This document shows, piece by piece, positions 48,290 through 59,604 of a DNA stretch of 64,000 nucleotides. Within the stretch, counting starts at the first letter, position 1. Each line of letters begins with the position of its first letter. Where the stretch lies: positions 624,985 to 688,984 of the forward strand of contig MNCI01010025.1 in assembly GCA_015680685.1 (NCBI GenBank). Reading direction: 5' to 3'. The translations under genes were made by a program, and so were the position numbers. This DNA is from Gnetum montanum. Lineage: Eukaryota; Streptophyta; Gnetopsida; Gnetales; Gnetaceae. The notes beneath the pieces are model-generated. The model saw only the letters and a list, made by a program, of their open reading frames with translations, was not told where the DNA came from and ran no database searches.

Positions 48290-48730
48290 CCAGTTTTAAG
48301 TCTTGGTAGACTACCGTTGCTGGTTTTAAGTCCCAACAGATCATGGTCCCAGTTTAAAGTCTGGCTGGACTGAAAAATGCTAGTTCTACATCGTAGCAGA
48401 TGGTGGTAAAGCTTATTTATGGTCTCAGCAGACCATGCTATGGATGCCAATTTCATGTCGTGACCTAGGGACAAATCTATGTTGGTTTCACGTCTTAGCA
48501 GACGGATACTTACCTATGCCAGTTTTATGTCATGGCGGACAACCGGTGCCAGTTGAATGTCATGGAAGACATGTGTAGAAAGTGCCAGTTTTACGTCATG
48601 ATGGACATGTACAACACTGCCAGTTTTATGTCATAGCAAACAATTGCAACTTGTTAGTTTTAGGTCGTGGCAGATGATCGTTGCTAGTTTAGCTTCGTGG
48701 TGGACGCATGAGGGGAGTGCTAGTTTTACG
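48290..48730 (-). repeat. Dyad-motif array after pol (element C)
   Basis: About ten plus-strand units, for example CAGTTTTAAGTCTTGGTAGA (AGTC-N6-GACT at 48299-48312), AGTTTAAAGTCTGGCTGGAC, AGTTTTATGTCATGGCGGAC and AGTTTTACGTCATGATGGAC. GTC-N6-GAC is regular. The largest array in the window. Confidence 0.85.
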
Positions 48731-49687
48731 TCATAGCAAAAAATTTTTGTGCCTAATGTTAACACTTGATATGTAGCTATGGGTACGATACACCCATAGC
48801 ACATAGAGGATCTTTTCATGCCATCGTCTCTTATTTCTATTCAGCATTTTCTTGAGTAAGTTGATAATGACCTTGTTTGTTTCTTCAACTTGACCATTCG
48901 CTTGTAGGTAATAAGGAAAGGAAAAGTATTGTTTGATACCAAGGCTATCATAGAAAGATTTGGTTTCCACATTGCTAAATTGTGGCCCATTGTCGGTTAC
49001 GATAGTCATCGAGAGGCCAAATCTAGTTACAATGTTGTCTAGAATGAAATGACAGATCTGTTGAGATGTGATCTTTTGTAAAGGGGTGGCTTCCACCCAC
49101 TTTGTGAAATATTTAGTGGTGGTGATTATGAAGCTATGACCTGCAAAATATTTTGGTGTGATAGGCCCTATAATGTCTAATCCCCATCGTTGAAAGGGCC
49201 ATGTTATTTGAGTCATGTGTAGTTCTTTAGATAACACATGTATGAGGTTCGCATAACGTTGACACGTGTTTCATTTTTTAACCTTTGTAAGATAGTATTT
49301 TTCCATATACGGACAATAATAACCTAAGCGATGGATTTTAGAGGCCATGGCTCGTGGTGCTACGTGTCCTCCACATAATTGCTTGTGAACTTCATCGACT
49401 ATACGTTGTGCTTGGTCTCTGTTGACGCAAGTAAGCAGTACTCCGTCGAAAGAGCGTCTACAAAGGGTACTATCTCCTATGATGATGTATTGCCTAGCTC
49501 TCTTACAGATTACATATTTTTGTGTGCATGTTAGCTCCTGTGGTGGTTCGCCATGCAGGAGGTAAGTTTTAATGTTGTCGTACCATTCTGACATTCTATC
49601 CTCGAGCAGTGAAGATATTTGCGTCATCTGAATGATAGGATCTGTAAAATCTGTTATTAAGGTGGGATAAGTGTCGAATAGGTCCAA
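48731..49687 (-). pseudogene. Integrase, C-terminally deleted (element C)
   Basis: HHCC: VDEVHKQLCGGHVAPRAMAS, then a damaged Cys pair (VKK-stop-NTCQRYANLIHV). Core: GLDIIGPITPKYFAGHSF (first Asp), IVTDNGPQFSNVETKSF (second Asp), YLQANGQVEETNKVIINLLK (Glu). DDE is intact apart from one stop. After WVYRT the family sequence ends and the frame reads into the dyad array (HSYISSVNIRHKNFLL), so the C-terminal tail of about 150 residues seen in F is deleted. Confidence 0.8.
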
Positions 49688-51822
49688 TGTTACATTTAAA
49701 GCTAATATAGCCAGTGCATCGTCTAGCGTGTTGTTGTTTCAAGGCACGTGTTGGGCATCGATCGTTGTGAACTACTTTAGAAGATCTTTAGCCATATCGT
49801 AGTAGGGCTGTAAATGTGCAGCCTTGTAGGTGTAGACTCCTATGATTTGATTTATAACAAGCATCGAATCACCCCTAATTACCAATTTTTGAACATCAAG
49901 CTCTTTGGCTATTAATAATCCCCTAAGGAGCCCCTCGTACTCTGCCACATTGTTCGTATAGGGGAAGGTCAAGCAGTAAGCATGAAGATGCACATCTTCA
50001 GGTGATAGCGTAATGACCGTTGTGGTACTGCTGCCTCTAGTGGTTGAAGCTCTATCAAAATGTAATGTTGCTTTGAGGACTATTAGGACAAGGGTTAGAC
50101 TATGTACATGATCATCGAGGAATTTAGGCGCTATTGTTGCCTGACGATGAATAGGTGATGTTATTAATTGGTCAGCTATCGCCTAGCCTTTCGTAGAAGA
50201 TTGAAAAATTTAATGAAGATTGAATTCTACTATGATAGCTTTCCAATGACCTATTTTACTACTTTCATACAGATTGTGCGTAATAGCCCTAAGGATGTTG
50301 TTTTTGTAGATTATGTTGACCTAGCTATGGAAGAGATAGTGTCTACACTTTTTGAGCATAAATACTAATGCTAAAAAATTACACTCTACTTCATTATACC
50401 TTATTTCATACGTACATAGAGCATGACTCAAATAGTATATTGGTACTTCTGACCCATCACCTCTCTTTTGATAGAGTAATGCAGCTAGGGCTACGTTTGA
50501 GGTTGTGAGATAAATGTAGAATGGTTTATCCCTTTGTGGTAGGAATATTGTTGGCAAGCGTTGAAGTTCTTGCTTCAAGCTATTAAACGCACACTGAAAA
50601 TCATCTATCCATTCAAAATTAACCCCCTTTTTTAGCAGATGCTGCATAGGATGTAACTTGTCTATTAGTCTTGAAATGAACTTCCTGATAAACTGTAACC
50701 TCCCTTCCAATCTGCATAATTTCTTGAGATTTGTAGGGGGTGTCAATTCAACAATGGCCTTGACTTTCTCAGGGTCTACTTGTATACCAGTTTTCGATAC
50801 CACATACGCCAGCATGCATCCGGTTTTAACTTCGAATACGTACTTCTTTGGGTTGAGTCAAAGGTTGTATTAGAGCATCTTTTAAGTACTAACTTGAGAT
50901 CCTTTGAATGATCTTCTGACCTTATAGACTTAACAGCTATATCTTCAACATAATCATTCAGTCTCCCTAAGAGGTAATCGCTAAAGATGTACGTCATAGC
51001 TTGTTGATATGTAGCTCTGGCATTTTTTAATCCAAAAGGCATCATGGTGTAACAAAAGGTTCCCCAGGGTGTCATGAATGTCGTTGTCAGTTGGTGTTCT
51101 GGGTTGATGTGAATTTGATTATAGCCTAAGAAACCATCCATGAAGGATAAAAGCACATGCCTAGCAGTTGTATCCACTAGTTGGTCGATACTCAGTAATG
51201 GGAAATCACTCTTGATTGTAGCTTTATTCAAGTCTCGAAAGTCTATGTAGATGCGTATCCCTCCAATCTTTTTGGGGACAACTACAATGTTAGATACCCA
51301 ATTTGAGTAATCGACCATGCGAATAAAACCAGCCTGATATAGTTTAGTGATTTCATCACATACTTCTAGCATGATTTCTGGCTTAATTTTTCATGCTTTT
51401 TGTCTAATTTCTTTAATATGGGGATCTAGGATTATGCTGTGTTGTATTAATCTTGGGTCTAGTCCCAGCATATCTTTATATGATCATGCGAACACTATGA
51501 CGTTATTCTAGAGTGCCTATTTGATGTTGTCATGTGCCTTTTGGTCTAGTAAAGAAATAACCTTAAGATTTTTAGTTTCACCTTTATACGTAACCACAGA
51601 GACCTCATTAAGGGGATCTTTGGTTACATCTCTAGCCTCCAGATCTAGCGTGCACATCAATTGTTCTATCTAGTATAGAGATGTTTCCGATGTGGCTATG
51701 GTTGCATCATTGAGGGAAAGGTTAGTTTGTACTAGCGTCGAATCAAATTATCTAATGATTTCTCCATGTGGGCCTGTTAAGGCTAGGGGTGCAGATAAAT
51801 TTTCACCCATTTGCCAACTATC
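49688..51822 (-). pseudogene. Reverse transcriptase and dual RNase H (element C)
   Basis: Lead-in DSWQMGENLSAPLALTGPHG directly after the acceptor-like TTTTGCAG, then EWVSNIVVVPKK-type NWVSNIVVVPKKIGG, IYIDFRDLNKATIKSDFPLL, FMDGFLGYNQIHINPEHQL, FGLKNARATYQQAMTYIFSD, YVEDIAVKS (YVDD changed to YVED), KVKAIVELTPPTN and KLCRLEGRLQFI. Ty3 RNase H: IYLTTSNVALAALLYQKRGD, no first Asp. Second RNase H at 50040-49700: TNNVAEYEGLLRG, GDSMLVINQIIGVYTYKAAH, then TAG after MAKDLLK. Confidence 0.8.
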
Positions 51823-52864
51823 CTGCAAAATTATCAAATATGAAAGTGGTTAGGAAAATGCTAAGTTAGATGTTGCCAGTATTAACATATGACATGTGGT
51901 GTAGTTTTGAAAAAAGGTATGACATGACCTTGCCGAGCGTGAAGAGCTAACTAAATCTTGGATACCGTGAATAGCCTGTAATTAATGTGACCTGATTACG
52001 AGGTGATAAGATGTAGTAGTTTAAGGTCATTTTAGATCATAATGCATGCGATATCTACTACAATTAATGCCTTGATCTTTGGGTTCCAGCTCATACTAAC
52101 ACCAGCATTTGTGCAAGTCTCGCTTTAATTGGGCATCAAGTCCATTAATTTTGCATATAATTAGGCAGTTCTTATCGAAAACAGGCTATTGGCTTTCATG
52201 AATTCAAATTTTTGGCTGTTGCAGAGAAAAGACGAAAGAGTAAAAGATTGCAGTGTGTTATTTGTGAAGGTATTCATAGCTGTAACAATGGCACCAAAGT
52301 TGAGAGGAAAGAATACCAAATTGGCTAAAATCGACGAAGTACAAGGGAGCCTGCAACGTGCTTCGCAAGCCTTGGTCGAAGTGAGAGATGTCACTCCTAT
52401 GAATTGGTAGGCCATCCCTTGCTTATTTGTATTGCTTCCAGTGATGTGCATTTTTCTTATGTTTATCCTTTTGCATCATCTGTGTAAACTAGAGTTTTAG
52501 GCTGTAGACCTTGTATTAAAATGAGGGTTTAGACAATAGTACTACATCTATCGCCATTCTCTGAGACAAACCTTGTACTATCACAAGGGTTTAAGCGATT
52601 TCAGCTATATGGCTAAAGCGTAATTTGTAATTTTTTCCTTATAGTTTCCCCAAGTATGCAACAGAATCTAGATGGAAACGTGTTTATTTTCTGTACAGTA
52701 TCATGGTGAAACCCTTCCTAATCATTCTGGACATAGTTGGGGTTTTATGTTGTATAAACCCTCTCGTACCCAATGTTCCTCCCCCTCAGACTCATTTGCA
52801 GGAGAAGGCTATATGGTTCTAGAAGGATGCGCTATATTTTTTGCAATTTTTGCTGTGTAATTAC

Positions 52865-53312
52865 NTTGCAAATTTAGACATTAGAAGACATATTAATAAT
52901 ACCGCCAGTAAAAGAACTTACCCACCCGAATAATACACCGTGCCTGGTGGATTATGAAAGTAAGTCAAGACATGAAGAGCCATGAACAAAGTATTATACG
53001 CATGATAAAAGCTAAGCCTGGGCATCTCCAAGATCCAACTTAAATGCCTCAATCCTCTGGCACTAAGTTCACGGTCTTGGGAATGACCAATATCAATAGC
53101 CCCATCTATTAGGAAAGCTAAGATGCTCGATGTAGAACCAACTAATAGATGTTCCAAAATAGCACCAGCCACATCGCTCGACAAATGTGACCACACAATA
53201 ATATTGTAATTACACAGCAAAAATTGCAAAAAATATAGCGCATCCTTCTAGAACCATATAGCCTTCTCCTGCAAATGAGTCTGAGGGGGAGGAACATTGG
53301 GTACGAGAGGGN
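52865..53312. other. 446-bp fragment in reversed orientation between two Ns
   Basis: 53206-53311 is the reverse complement of 52759-52864, immediately before the N. Flipping 52866-53311 restores a 106-bp overlap and continues exon 2 of the antisense gene in frame to a donor (TTCGGGTGG/GTAAG), exactly as in B at 8532-8981. Confidence 0.9.
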
Positions 53313-54899
53313 TATTATATATATATATATTTTAAAATGTTGTGTAACATTTTTTTCGCTATCTTTACTTGTGTCTTGTATTATCAATCAGTGAATCCTG
53401 GGAGATTACAATCATGATTTCTGCCTGCGAGGCAAACACCCTCCTCTTCCGTTATGGCAACATAAAGGAAGCACAACACTAGCTTAGTCACATGAAAGCC
53501 CCATTTGCATTAGTTACCAAGCTATCGAAAGCAAGGATGATGCATTTTTTCTTGGCCATAACCCCCAACGTCCCCACAAGTGAAATGTTAACCCTGGTTA
53601 ACTCCTTCAGCTAGGGAGCTGAACATTTTTGCATGTGCATGCATAATGTGCTTGTACATTTTGATATCGATGTTCAACTATTTACTGACCTCTTCAGCAT
53701 CCCTTCTAACAGTCTTCCCATAGAGGAAAAATTGAGGAGAAGCATCAAATGTTAGGAAGAGGTAGAGGAGTGGTTAGGGACCAAGAAGGACACAAAGGGG
53801 ATTCCGTGTGAAAAGATCAAATTAGAGGTTGCCAAAACTATTTATCCCCTCTTCCGGGCCTGGGCTTTTCCCAAAGCACTCTCGCAGGGGAAGTTCTTTA
53901 CTATAGAACAGGCTTATATCATGTGAGAGGTGATGGAGGAAGGAACCAAATTCAACTAGGCAAGCTATTTTGCTAAGGGGTTACACACTGAAATGATCAA
54001 GCTTCGCCAATAGCTTGAGTTTTGTTTTAGTGTGCACTTCACCTTCTTCATAGCTTGCCTCCGATGTTTTGCCAAAATTTTCGTGGTCCACAGGAATGGG
54101 CTCTAGGTGCAACAAGACTAAGAACAGTTATCCAAGCCTTGGATCTCTCATCTCTTTGGCACTACCCAGTCATAGGATCTCCTGGAGGGAATTGGGGAGT
54201 CGCTTTCTATAATGACTAGGGATGTGGTGGCACCTCAAACGTGAGGCCTTGGCAGCGTAGGTGGGGCACTTCCCACTTACACTGGTAATGCATCGTGGGG
54301 GAAGTGCTTGGTAGTAGAGATAGTAGATGACTTGGTTTAGCAAAAAAGGCCTTGTCTAACTGAGGCTCCTGTGGAACCAGTTGGTGGCACGAGCAGAACT
54401 GTGCAAGTTAGGTGTCAGTGGAGTAAACCTCTGCCTGTTAAGCCTAAATACATAGTAAAAGTTATGTTAATTGTTGTATCAAAAAACTTTATTTAGGGTA
54501 TTCTAAATTATTTAGATGTGTTATGTGGCATAAATAGGGAGACCTATAGAGCGGTTGACCCTTGAAACAAGGGCATTGGTATTACGACGTGGGGAAGGGG
54601 CCCTAGTTTTGGAAGAGGAGGCCCCGACTATTAGAATAAGTGACACATAGACCCTTGTGTGCAAGGAGAGAGAGGAGGTGGAAAATGTTGACGCACTCCC
54701 TCCTAGAACAGGCAAAGGTAATGAGTGTATTAAAATTTTTAAGGAATTCTATTAGTGACTAAAAATTTTGACTTAATTATGCTATAGATGAACAAGAAGC
54801 ATTCCCGTCCATCATTGTAAGAAGAGTGTGGGGTGAATTCCCTGATAAGTTTGCCTTCATGGAAGGCATTGTTAGTGACTTGATCGAGCGCCTCGAGCA

Positions 54900-54947
54900 N
54901 AAACTTATCAGGGAATTCACCCCACACTCTTCTTACAATGATGGACN
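54900..54947. other. 46-bp reversed fragment between two Ns
   Basis: 54901-54946 is the reverse complement of 54807-54852. Removing it and the Ns joins CTCGAGCA to CGTTGACC and restores a continuous frame (ERLEHVDLDTVKP). Confidence 0.9.
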
Positions 54948-56214
54948 CGTTGACCTGGACACAGTCAAGCCTTGATCAGATGGTGCGGTCATGCCACACA
55001 ACATTTACGAAGAAATGCATAAATGTGTATTACGCTCAACTCGGTCCTTGTGGGAGAGTCAAAACATCAATGAAGACCTCTGGAAGAAGCTATAGAGGTC
55101 AGAGAAGGAAAGGGTGTCTCTAATCAAAGAGGTTGGAGACTTAAGATCATGATGTAAATTCCTGCAAGAGCAACGAAAGGATGAAGAGGATTGGTGTACG
55201 GCTGTTATTTACTATGCTCGCTACTGGACCGTGATCAGGAACAGCATACAAACCAGTCATGAATTGGTGGAGCAAAGGATGAAAATAGAGCTCTTGGCCA
55301 AGAAGAACCAGGATTGGAAGGACTTTTGCACAAGCATCCAAGAGTGGGGGCAGAAACAAAAAGATCATAAGCATCTATATAAGTGAGAAAGTATTTCTTA
55401 TCATCAGCACTATCGAGATTCTACCATTGAAGCTCACTCCTTGTGAGTGTTCCTCGATGTCATTGGTGCATCTAAGGCCTTCGAGAAGTTCCAGGAGCAG
55501 GTAACGGTAAGTGCATCCCTGGAAAGGGAAATTACTCTTGGCAGGGAGGAGACTATGGTCCCCACCTTCTTCCCTGAACTACCCTGATGGACTAGCATGG
55601 AGAAAAGGAAGGTGAAGGCTGGAACTAATCTAGGGAATGGAGTTTGGTCTGAGTTAACTAAAGACGAAATTATGAAATGTATGTGGGTCAGTTTAGATCA
55701 ACTCCCCTTTGTTGTAGATGTAGGACCATCGCAAGTAAGTTTGAGTGTTATTGAATTTAAATTTTCTAATTTTTCCTATCATGGCATTTGGTTATGTACT
55801 TGTTGTATGTAGGTACAAGGAGTGGATGAAGAAGGTGGACAAAATGAAGAGTGCGTTTAGGAAGAAGAACGTAATGATGTGGACCATCCTCTTCGGGAGC
55901 AAGTGTTAGTGCAAGAACCCTATGAAGATGACATTCCTCATGAAGGAATACTCCCTAAAAGGGACCACCTGTTCGAGGACAATTTGATAGGCTTAGAGGC
56001 TGACTTAAGGGATACGGGTGATAGAGGTACTAGGGAAGATGTGTAACTATGATTTATGCATGATTTTATTTATGAGGTTGAACAATGGAAATATGAATCT
56101 TGGCATGATCAATCATAATATTTTCTTTATGGTTTTTTATTTATTTTATGTTTAATTTCATGTCTTTATTTATACAAAGCATAAACAGAATTGTTAAGGA
56201 CTTTGGATAGGTTG

Positions 56215-56345
56215 CGTTATTATGAATGTAGTATGGAGTTGCTAGTTTAAGGCCATTGCAAGTCATCACATAGCATTTGCATAAGATATAAAAAAATTTG
56301 CTAGTTTTAGGCCGTTGTGGGCCATTTGCACACATCAGGGAATGT
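56215..56345 (-). repeat. Dyad-motif array at the 3' end of the antisense gene (element C)
   Basis: Two plus-strand units: CTAGTTTAAGGCCATTGCAA and CTAGTTTTAGGCCGTTGTGG, the second with GGCC-N6-GGCC. Same place as in B and D, shorter here. 56346-56546 is AT-rich and shows nothing else. Confidence 0.7.
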
Positions 56346-56546
56346 AATTGATAAAAGTGTGCATGTTTGCGTAATTGTACTAATATGACAAATAGAAGTC
56401 AAGAAGTGTAAATGGTGTAAAATGGGACATATAAATGGCGTAATGGATAGAAAACGTAAATATAAAGAAAATTGACAATCAAATTTGATAAGCGTAAGTG
56501 GAAAAAACTAGAAAAAGTGTAACGATGTGCGTAAATACCACTCATG

Positions 56547-57500
56547 TCAATCGCTAGCCTGTAATTGTTTCTTGATGGCCTTTACATTGAGCAGTATGTA
56601 AGGGTGAGGAGATTTATGGCTGGACGCCTCCACATCATCCTCCTCTACTTGAAATGGTAGGTCAGCCCAAGCTAGGCTATCATTATTTTTTTGACTTGTT
56701 CAGGAATTTGGACTTGGGTCTGATCTTTAGGAATTTTGATCTTTGAACCCCATTCTTCCTCAATGTTATTGAAAGTCTTAGGTGTTATTTCATCACTGTG
56801 TATTACTACCTCTCCCCCTGCATAAGGTAGGTGTATCTCTTGATGTATCAGTGATGAAATCACCTCAGTTGGGCTAGCCAGGACCTCCCTAGGATCAGGT
56901 TGAAACTGGGCATCTCCTCGACAATGATAAATGTGTTGTCTATTGGGAATTGATCCCCTGCCAAAAATTGAATATGCACCATTCCCTTGACTTGAAATTG
57001 TTCCCGTTGAACAACTTTAGGCATGATGTTATTGTAGGACTGATCTAGTCGACCATGCCCAACTTATCCACTATAGGATAAGGGATGACATTCATAGTCG
57101 TGCCATCGTCAATGTGCATCCTTCGGATCCAATGTTGACCAACCCAGATGGTGATGAACATAGGTTCTATCGTCACTTGACCTTTCTCAAGATCATCTTT
57201 AATGGATTCATCATGAAAGGTCAATGGGGTAGGTTTAGGTCACTCAACAGTGGAGGGAAACATGACATCATGTAGCACTTCCTCCTCCGCTGGTAAGCCT
57301 TCATCCATAGGTATGGATGTCAACATATGGACCATAGCCTCATGATGCTTTTGAGATGTCATAAGCAAGTCATAGAGGCTCAATGTCCTATTCTTCTTTT
57401 TTAGAGCTTGCTTGACTTACGTAAACGCATTGAGGAGGTCCCATTCTTGGCTGAGTTGCTTATCCCCTCTGTCCTCTTCCATTCGCCCTAAGACATAAAT
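56547..57500 (-). pseudogene. Protease and C-terminal linker (element C)
   Basis: Minus strand: LSLYDLLMTSQKHHEAMVHM near 57380-57320, then an active-site block matching IDDGTTMNVIPYPIVDKLGM (about 57120-57055), NLILGRSWLAQ-like text (about 56890), HQEIHLPYAGGEVVIHSDEI and the tail PYILLN, VKAIKKQLQASD, stop at 56547-56549. Mostly open, with few breaks. Confidence 0.75.
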
Positions 57501-58218
57501 CTCCCGAGGAAGAATAGCATCAATCGGAGGGTTGTGTTTCTTGCTACCGAGGGGAGGTGGCTATGTTTCTATAACCTTGTCCTACCCATAAGGTGTAGGC
57601 AAAGGGATAAAGGCTAGGGACCTGGGCTTAGAGAAGCCTAGCATAGAGTGGTTTTGGTGGCATTAATTGATGCATCTCCTTCCTTTTTTTTATTTGGTGG
57701 TAGTTGGTGATTTTGGTTAGAAGCTTGCCCTTGCGTAAAAGGGGCAACCGGTGGTTTTGGTACCCTAAGGATAAAAGGCACCTTAGGAGTAGGTGTGGGC
57801 ATGACCGTAGCTTTTTTGTTAACGTGAGACCTAGTTATAGCTGGAGAGGGTGTTCGAATAACAAAGGGTGGCCTCGGGATGCTGCTAACTACCGGTGAAG
57901 AACTTGCCCTGTGGGGTGAATTGGTAGGTACACATAAAACAAAGGGTTGTTTAGGCAATACCTTCCCTTCACTATCTATACTTACCACGTTGATGGTGTA
58001 CGGTGCATTATTTGCATTTAATAGGTCTTTGTACACATGCATCGCCTAGTTTTCGAGACATGTTAGATTACTGCCATCTAGTTTTAGAGAACCATCATCA
58101 ATCATGCGTTGAATGTCATCCTACAACACCCAACAGTAATCGGTATTGTGAACACACAACTGATGGTAGTCATAAAAACGTTCTAGCCTAAAAGACTTCG
58201 AAACTGGTTGTTCGTTAG
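57501..58218 (-). pseudogene. C-terminal part of gag (element C)
   Basis: Starts abruptly at 58218, where F is inserted. Reads SFRLERFYDYHQLCVHNTDY (the CGHxTDYC motif with Gly changed to Val), DDIQRMIDDGSLKLDGSNL, then MHVYKDLLNANNAPYTINVV and a Pro/Ser-rich stretch (PKVPFILRVPKPPVAPFT). The N-terminal gag lies beyond F, outside the window. Confidence 0.75.
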
Positions 58219-58469
58219 TGTGCCGACCGAAATCGTCGGTGCAAGGCTGGAACGTGACGAACACCGAAAGAGATGCGGGCGGGCACAGTTGACCCCGCCT
58301 CCGCTTGAGGGCAAGCTGGAGTGTGCGAAGGCAGAGTGCCTTGAACGGTCCGCACGCGGATCAAGCAAGGACTTCCCCGAGTGCCGCCGAAGCATTATAC
58401 GCTGGGTTATACATGAACTGGGCGTAAGCAATGAATCAGGCATGCGCGGCGTCAACAGCGTAAACGGAA

Positions 58470-58690
58470 GTGAACATAGCGTGAGCGTGCGTGCGTGACA
58501 ACGTAGACCAAAATGAGCGCAGCGTGAGCGTGCAGGCGTGACAGCGTAAACAGAAATGAGCGCAGCGTGAGTGTACAGGTGTGACAGCGTAAACAGAAAT
58601 GAGCACAGCGTGAGCGTACAGGTGTGACAGCGTAAACAGAAATGATCACAGCGTGAGCGTACAAGCGTGGCAGCGTAAACAGTGAATGGA
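58470..58690 (-). repeat. 43-bp minisatellite in the U5/R side of LTR F
   Basis: About five units with plus-strand core GACAGCGTAAACAGAAATGA followed by GCGCAGCGTGAGCGTRCAGG. Variants differ mostly at CpG sites (GCGC/GCAC, GTGC/GTAC). Confidence 0.85.
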
Positions 58691-59076
58691 TGCAGGGCGT
58701 AAACAGGGAGACGGCGTGAACAACGAGCGTATACAAACGGAAACGGAGCGAAAATGCAGGCGAGCGTGAACGAGGAGTGGGCCAAATTAACATAAAACTG
58801 TAAAATAACTTGCAATAAATGTAAACAATGGATTATAGAGTTAAAATGTTGTGCACCGGTCTAACGCAGTTGTGTAGGGACACAAGGCGGATGTAAAGCC
58901 CCGGTGGACAGAGGGATGCAGCTGACGGACTCGGTGGGCGAAGCGCGGACTGTGCTCAGCGTGCAACGTGCAGGGCTTTCAGCGTGAGCGTGAGCGTGTA
59001 AGGGTTTCAGCAGCGTAATTGCTCTGGGTCGGCTCTGGTAAATTTCCGCGGACTTGGTAAATACGGAAAATCGGGC

Positions 59077-59084
59077 TATTTATA
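59077..59084 (-). promoter_or_regulatory. TATA box of LTR F
   Basis: Minus-strand TATAAATA in CCCTATAAATAGCCCG, the expected core promoter of the element. Confidence 0.75.
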
Positions 59085-59149
59085 GGGGTAGGGTTACCGG
59101 GAAAAGCGGATGGGGAGACACGTGGCGTACAGACCGGGCGTTACAATTT

Positions 59150-59580
59150 AGAAACTCGGTATACGCTGGGCGTATACATTACAAGCTGGCGTGTACACGC
59201 TGGGCGTGCACGCTGAGCGTAAACATTTACAAGCCGGCGTGTACGCTGGGCGTACACGCTGGGCGCACACGCTAGGCGCATATGCTGAGTGAACATTTCA
59301 CAAGCTGGCGTGTACGCTGGGCGAACACGCTGGGCGTAAACGCCGGGTGTAGAGACCGACGAATGTCCACTTGCTTCAATCCTTGCTCTCTGGTGTCATC
59401 TTCATGTTGCCATTGGAAATCCTGTCGTCGAGCGTGCCCCTGCCGTACCTGGGCATGTACACTGAGCTGGGCGTAGACGCTGGGCGTAGACGCCGGGCGT
59501 GAACGCTGGGCATAGACGCCGGGTGTGAACGCTGGGCGTAGACGCTGGGCGTGAACGCTGGGCGTAGACGCTGGCACAAC
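59150..59580 (-). repeat. CGCTGGGCGTA minisatellite in U3 of LTR F
   Basis: More than 20 copies of a 13-17 bp unit, CGCTGGGCGTAGACG or CGCTGGGCGTACACG, interrupted by a unique segment at about 59350-59460. It lies upstream of the TATA box, where A/B/D/H have GCTATGCTA palindromes. Confidence 0.85.
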
Positions 59581-59604
59581 ACTTAAGATTTTTGTGGTGT
59601 TTCA

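Larger units (their letters stand above)
52288..56046 (+). pseudogene. Antisense multi-exon gene of element C (function unknown)
   Basis: Exons: 52288-52406 (MAPKLRGKNTKLAKIDEV), 52699-52864 (MVKPFLIILDIVGVLCCINP) continuing in the reversed piece 53205-52922 (HLSWILEMPRLSFYHAYNTL), 53392-54436 (IDVQLFTDLFSIPSNS, EEWLGTKKDTKGIP, YPLFRAWAFPKALSQGKF), 54516-54717, 54788-55734 and 55813-56046, ending TAA. Borders include GAATTG/GTAGGC, TTTTCTGTACAG/T, GGCAAAG/GTAATG, GCTATAG/A, TCGCAA/GTAAGT and GTATGTAG/G. Intron 1 is phase 2 and the 54717/54788 junction phase 1, as in B. The 54.8-55.7 kb exon is Lys/Glu-rich and coil-like. Nothing recognised. Few stops, so this is the best copy. Confidence 0.7.
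51823..56585 (-). other. Putative protease-RT intron of element C carrying an antisense gene
   Basis: Minus-strand donor CTGCTCAAT/GTAAAG (first intron base 56585) and acceptor TTGATAATTTTGCAG/G (last intron base 51823), the best acceptor of the three copies. Both are phase 0. Unspliced, the protease frame ends at 56547. Confidence 0.6.
45499..58218 (-). mobile_element. Element C: Tat-like Ty3 element with antisense gene, 5' end interrupted by F
   Basis: Minus strand, from 3' to 5': 3' LTR, 3' UTR, dyad array, integrase (C-terminus deleted), dual RNase H and RT, long insert with a plus-strand gene, protease, and the 3' part of gag, cut at 58218 by the F LTR. ATCAC at 45494-45498 may be one copy of its target duplication. 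C inserted in H gag. Confidence 0.85.
58219..59604 (-). repeat. 3' LTR of element F
   Basis: 1386 bp. Element orientation: TGAAACACCACAAAAATC at 59604 to ATTTCGGTCGGCACA at 58219. The TATA box TATAAATA is at 59077-59084, about 520 bp from the start. The U3 and U5 arrays below make up much of it. The long open frames across 58183-58815 are repeat translation, not genes. Confidence 0.9.

Noticed and set aside
48290-48730. CRISPR-like array of short repeats
   Set aside because: Units are degenerate, spacers irregular, and the array is in a plant retrotransposon UTR.
52288-56046. Classic envelope gene
   Set aside because: Envelope-like genes of plant Ty3 elements are sense-strand and lie after integrase; this gene is antisense and between protease and RT. 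A hydrophobic stretch alone is not enough.
58183-58815. 210-residue open frame with Cys/Arg-rich repeats
   Set aside because: It is translation of the LTR F minisatellite and crosses the LTR/gag boundary of C.
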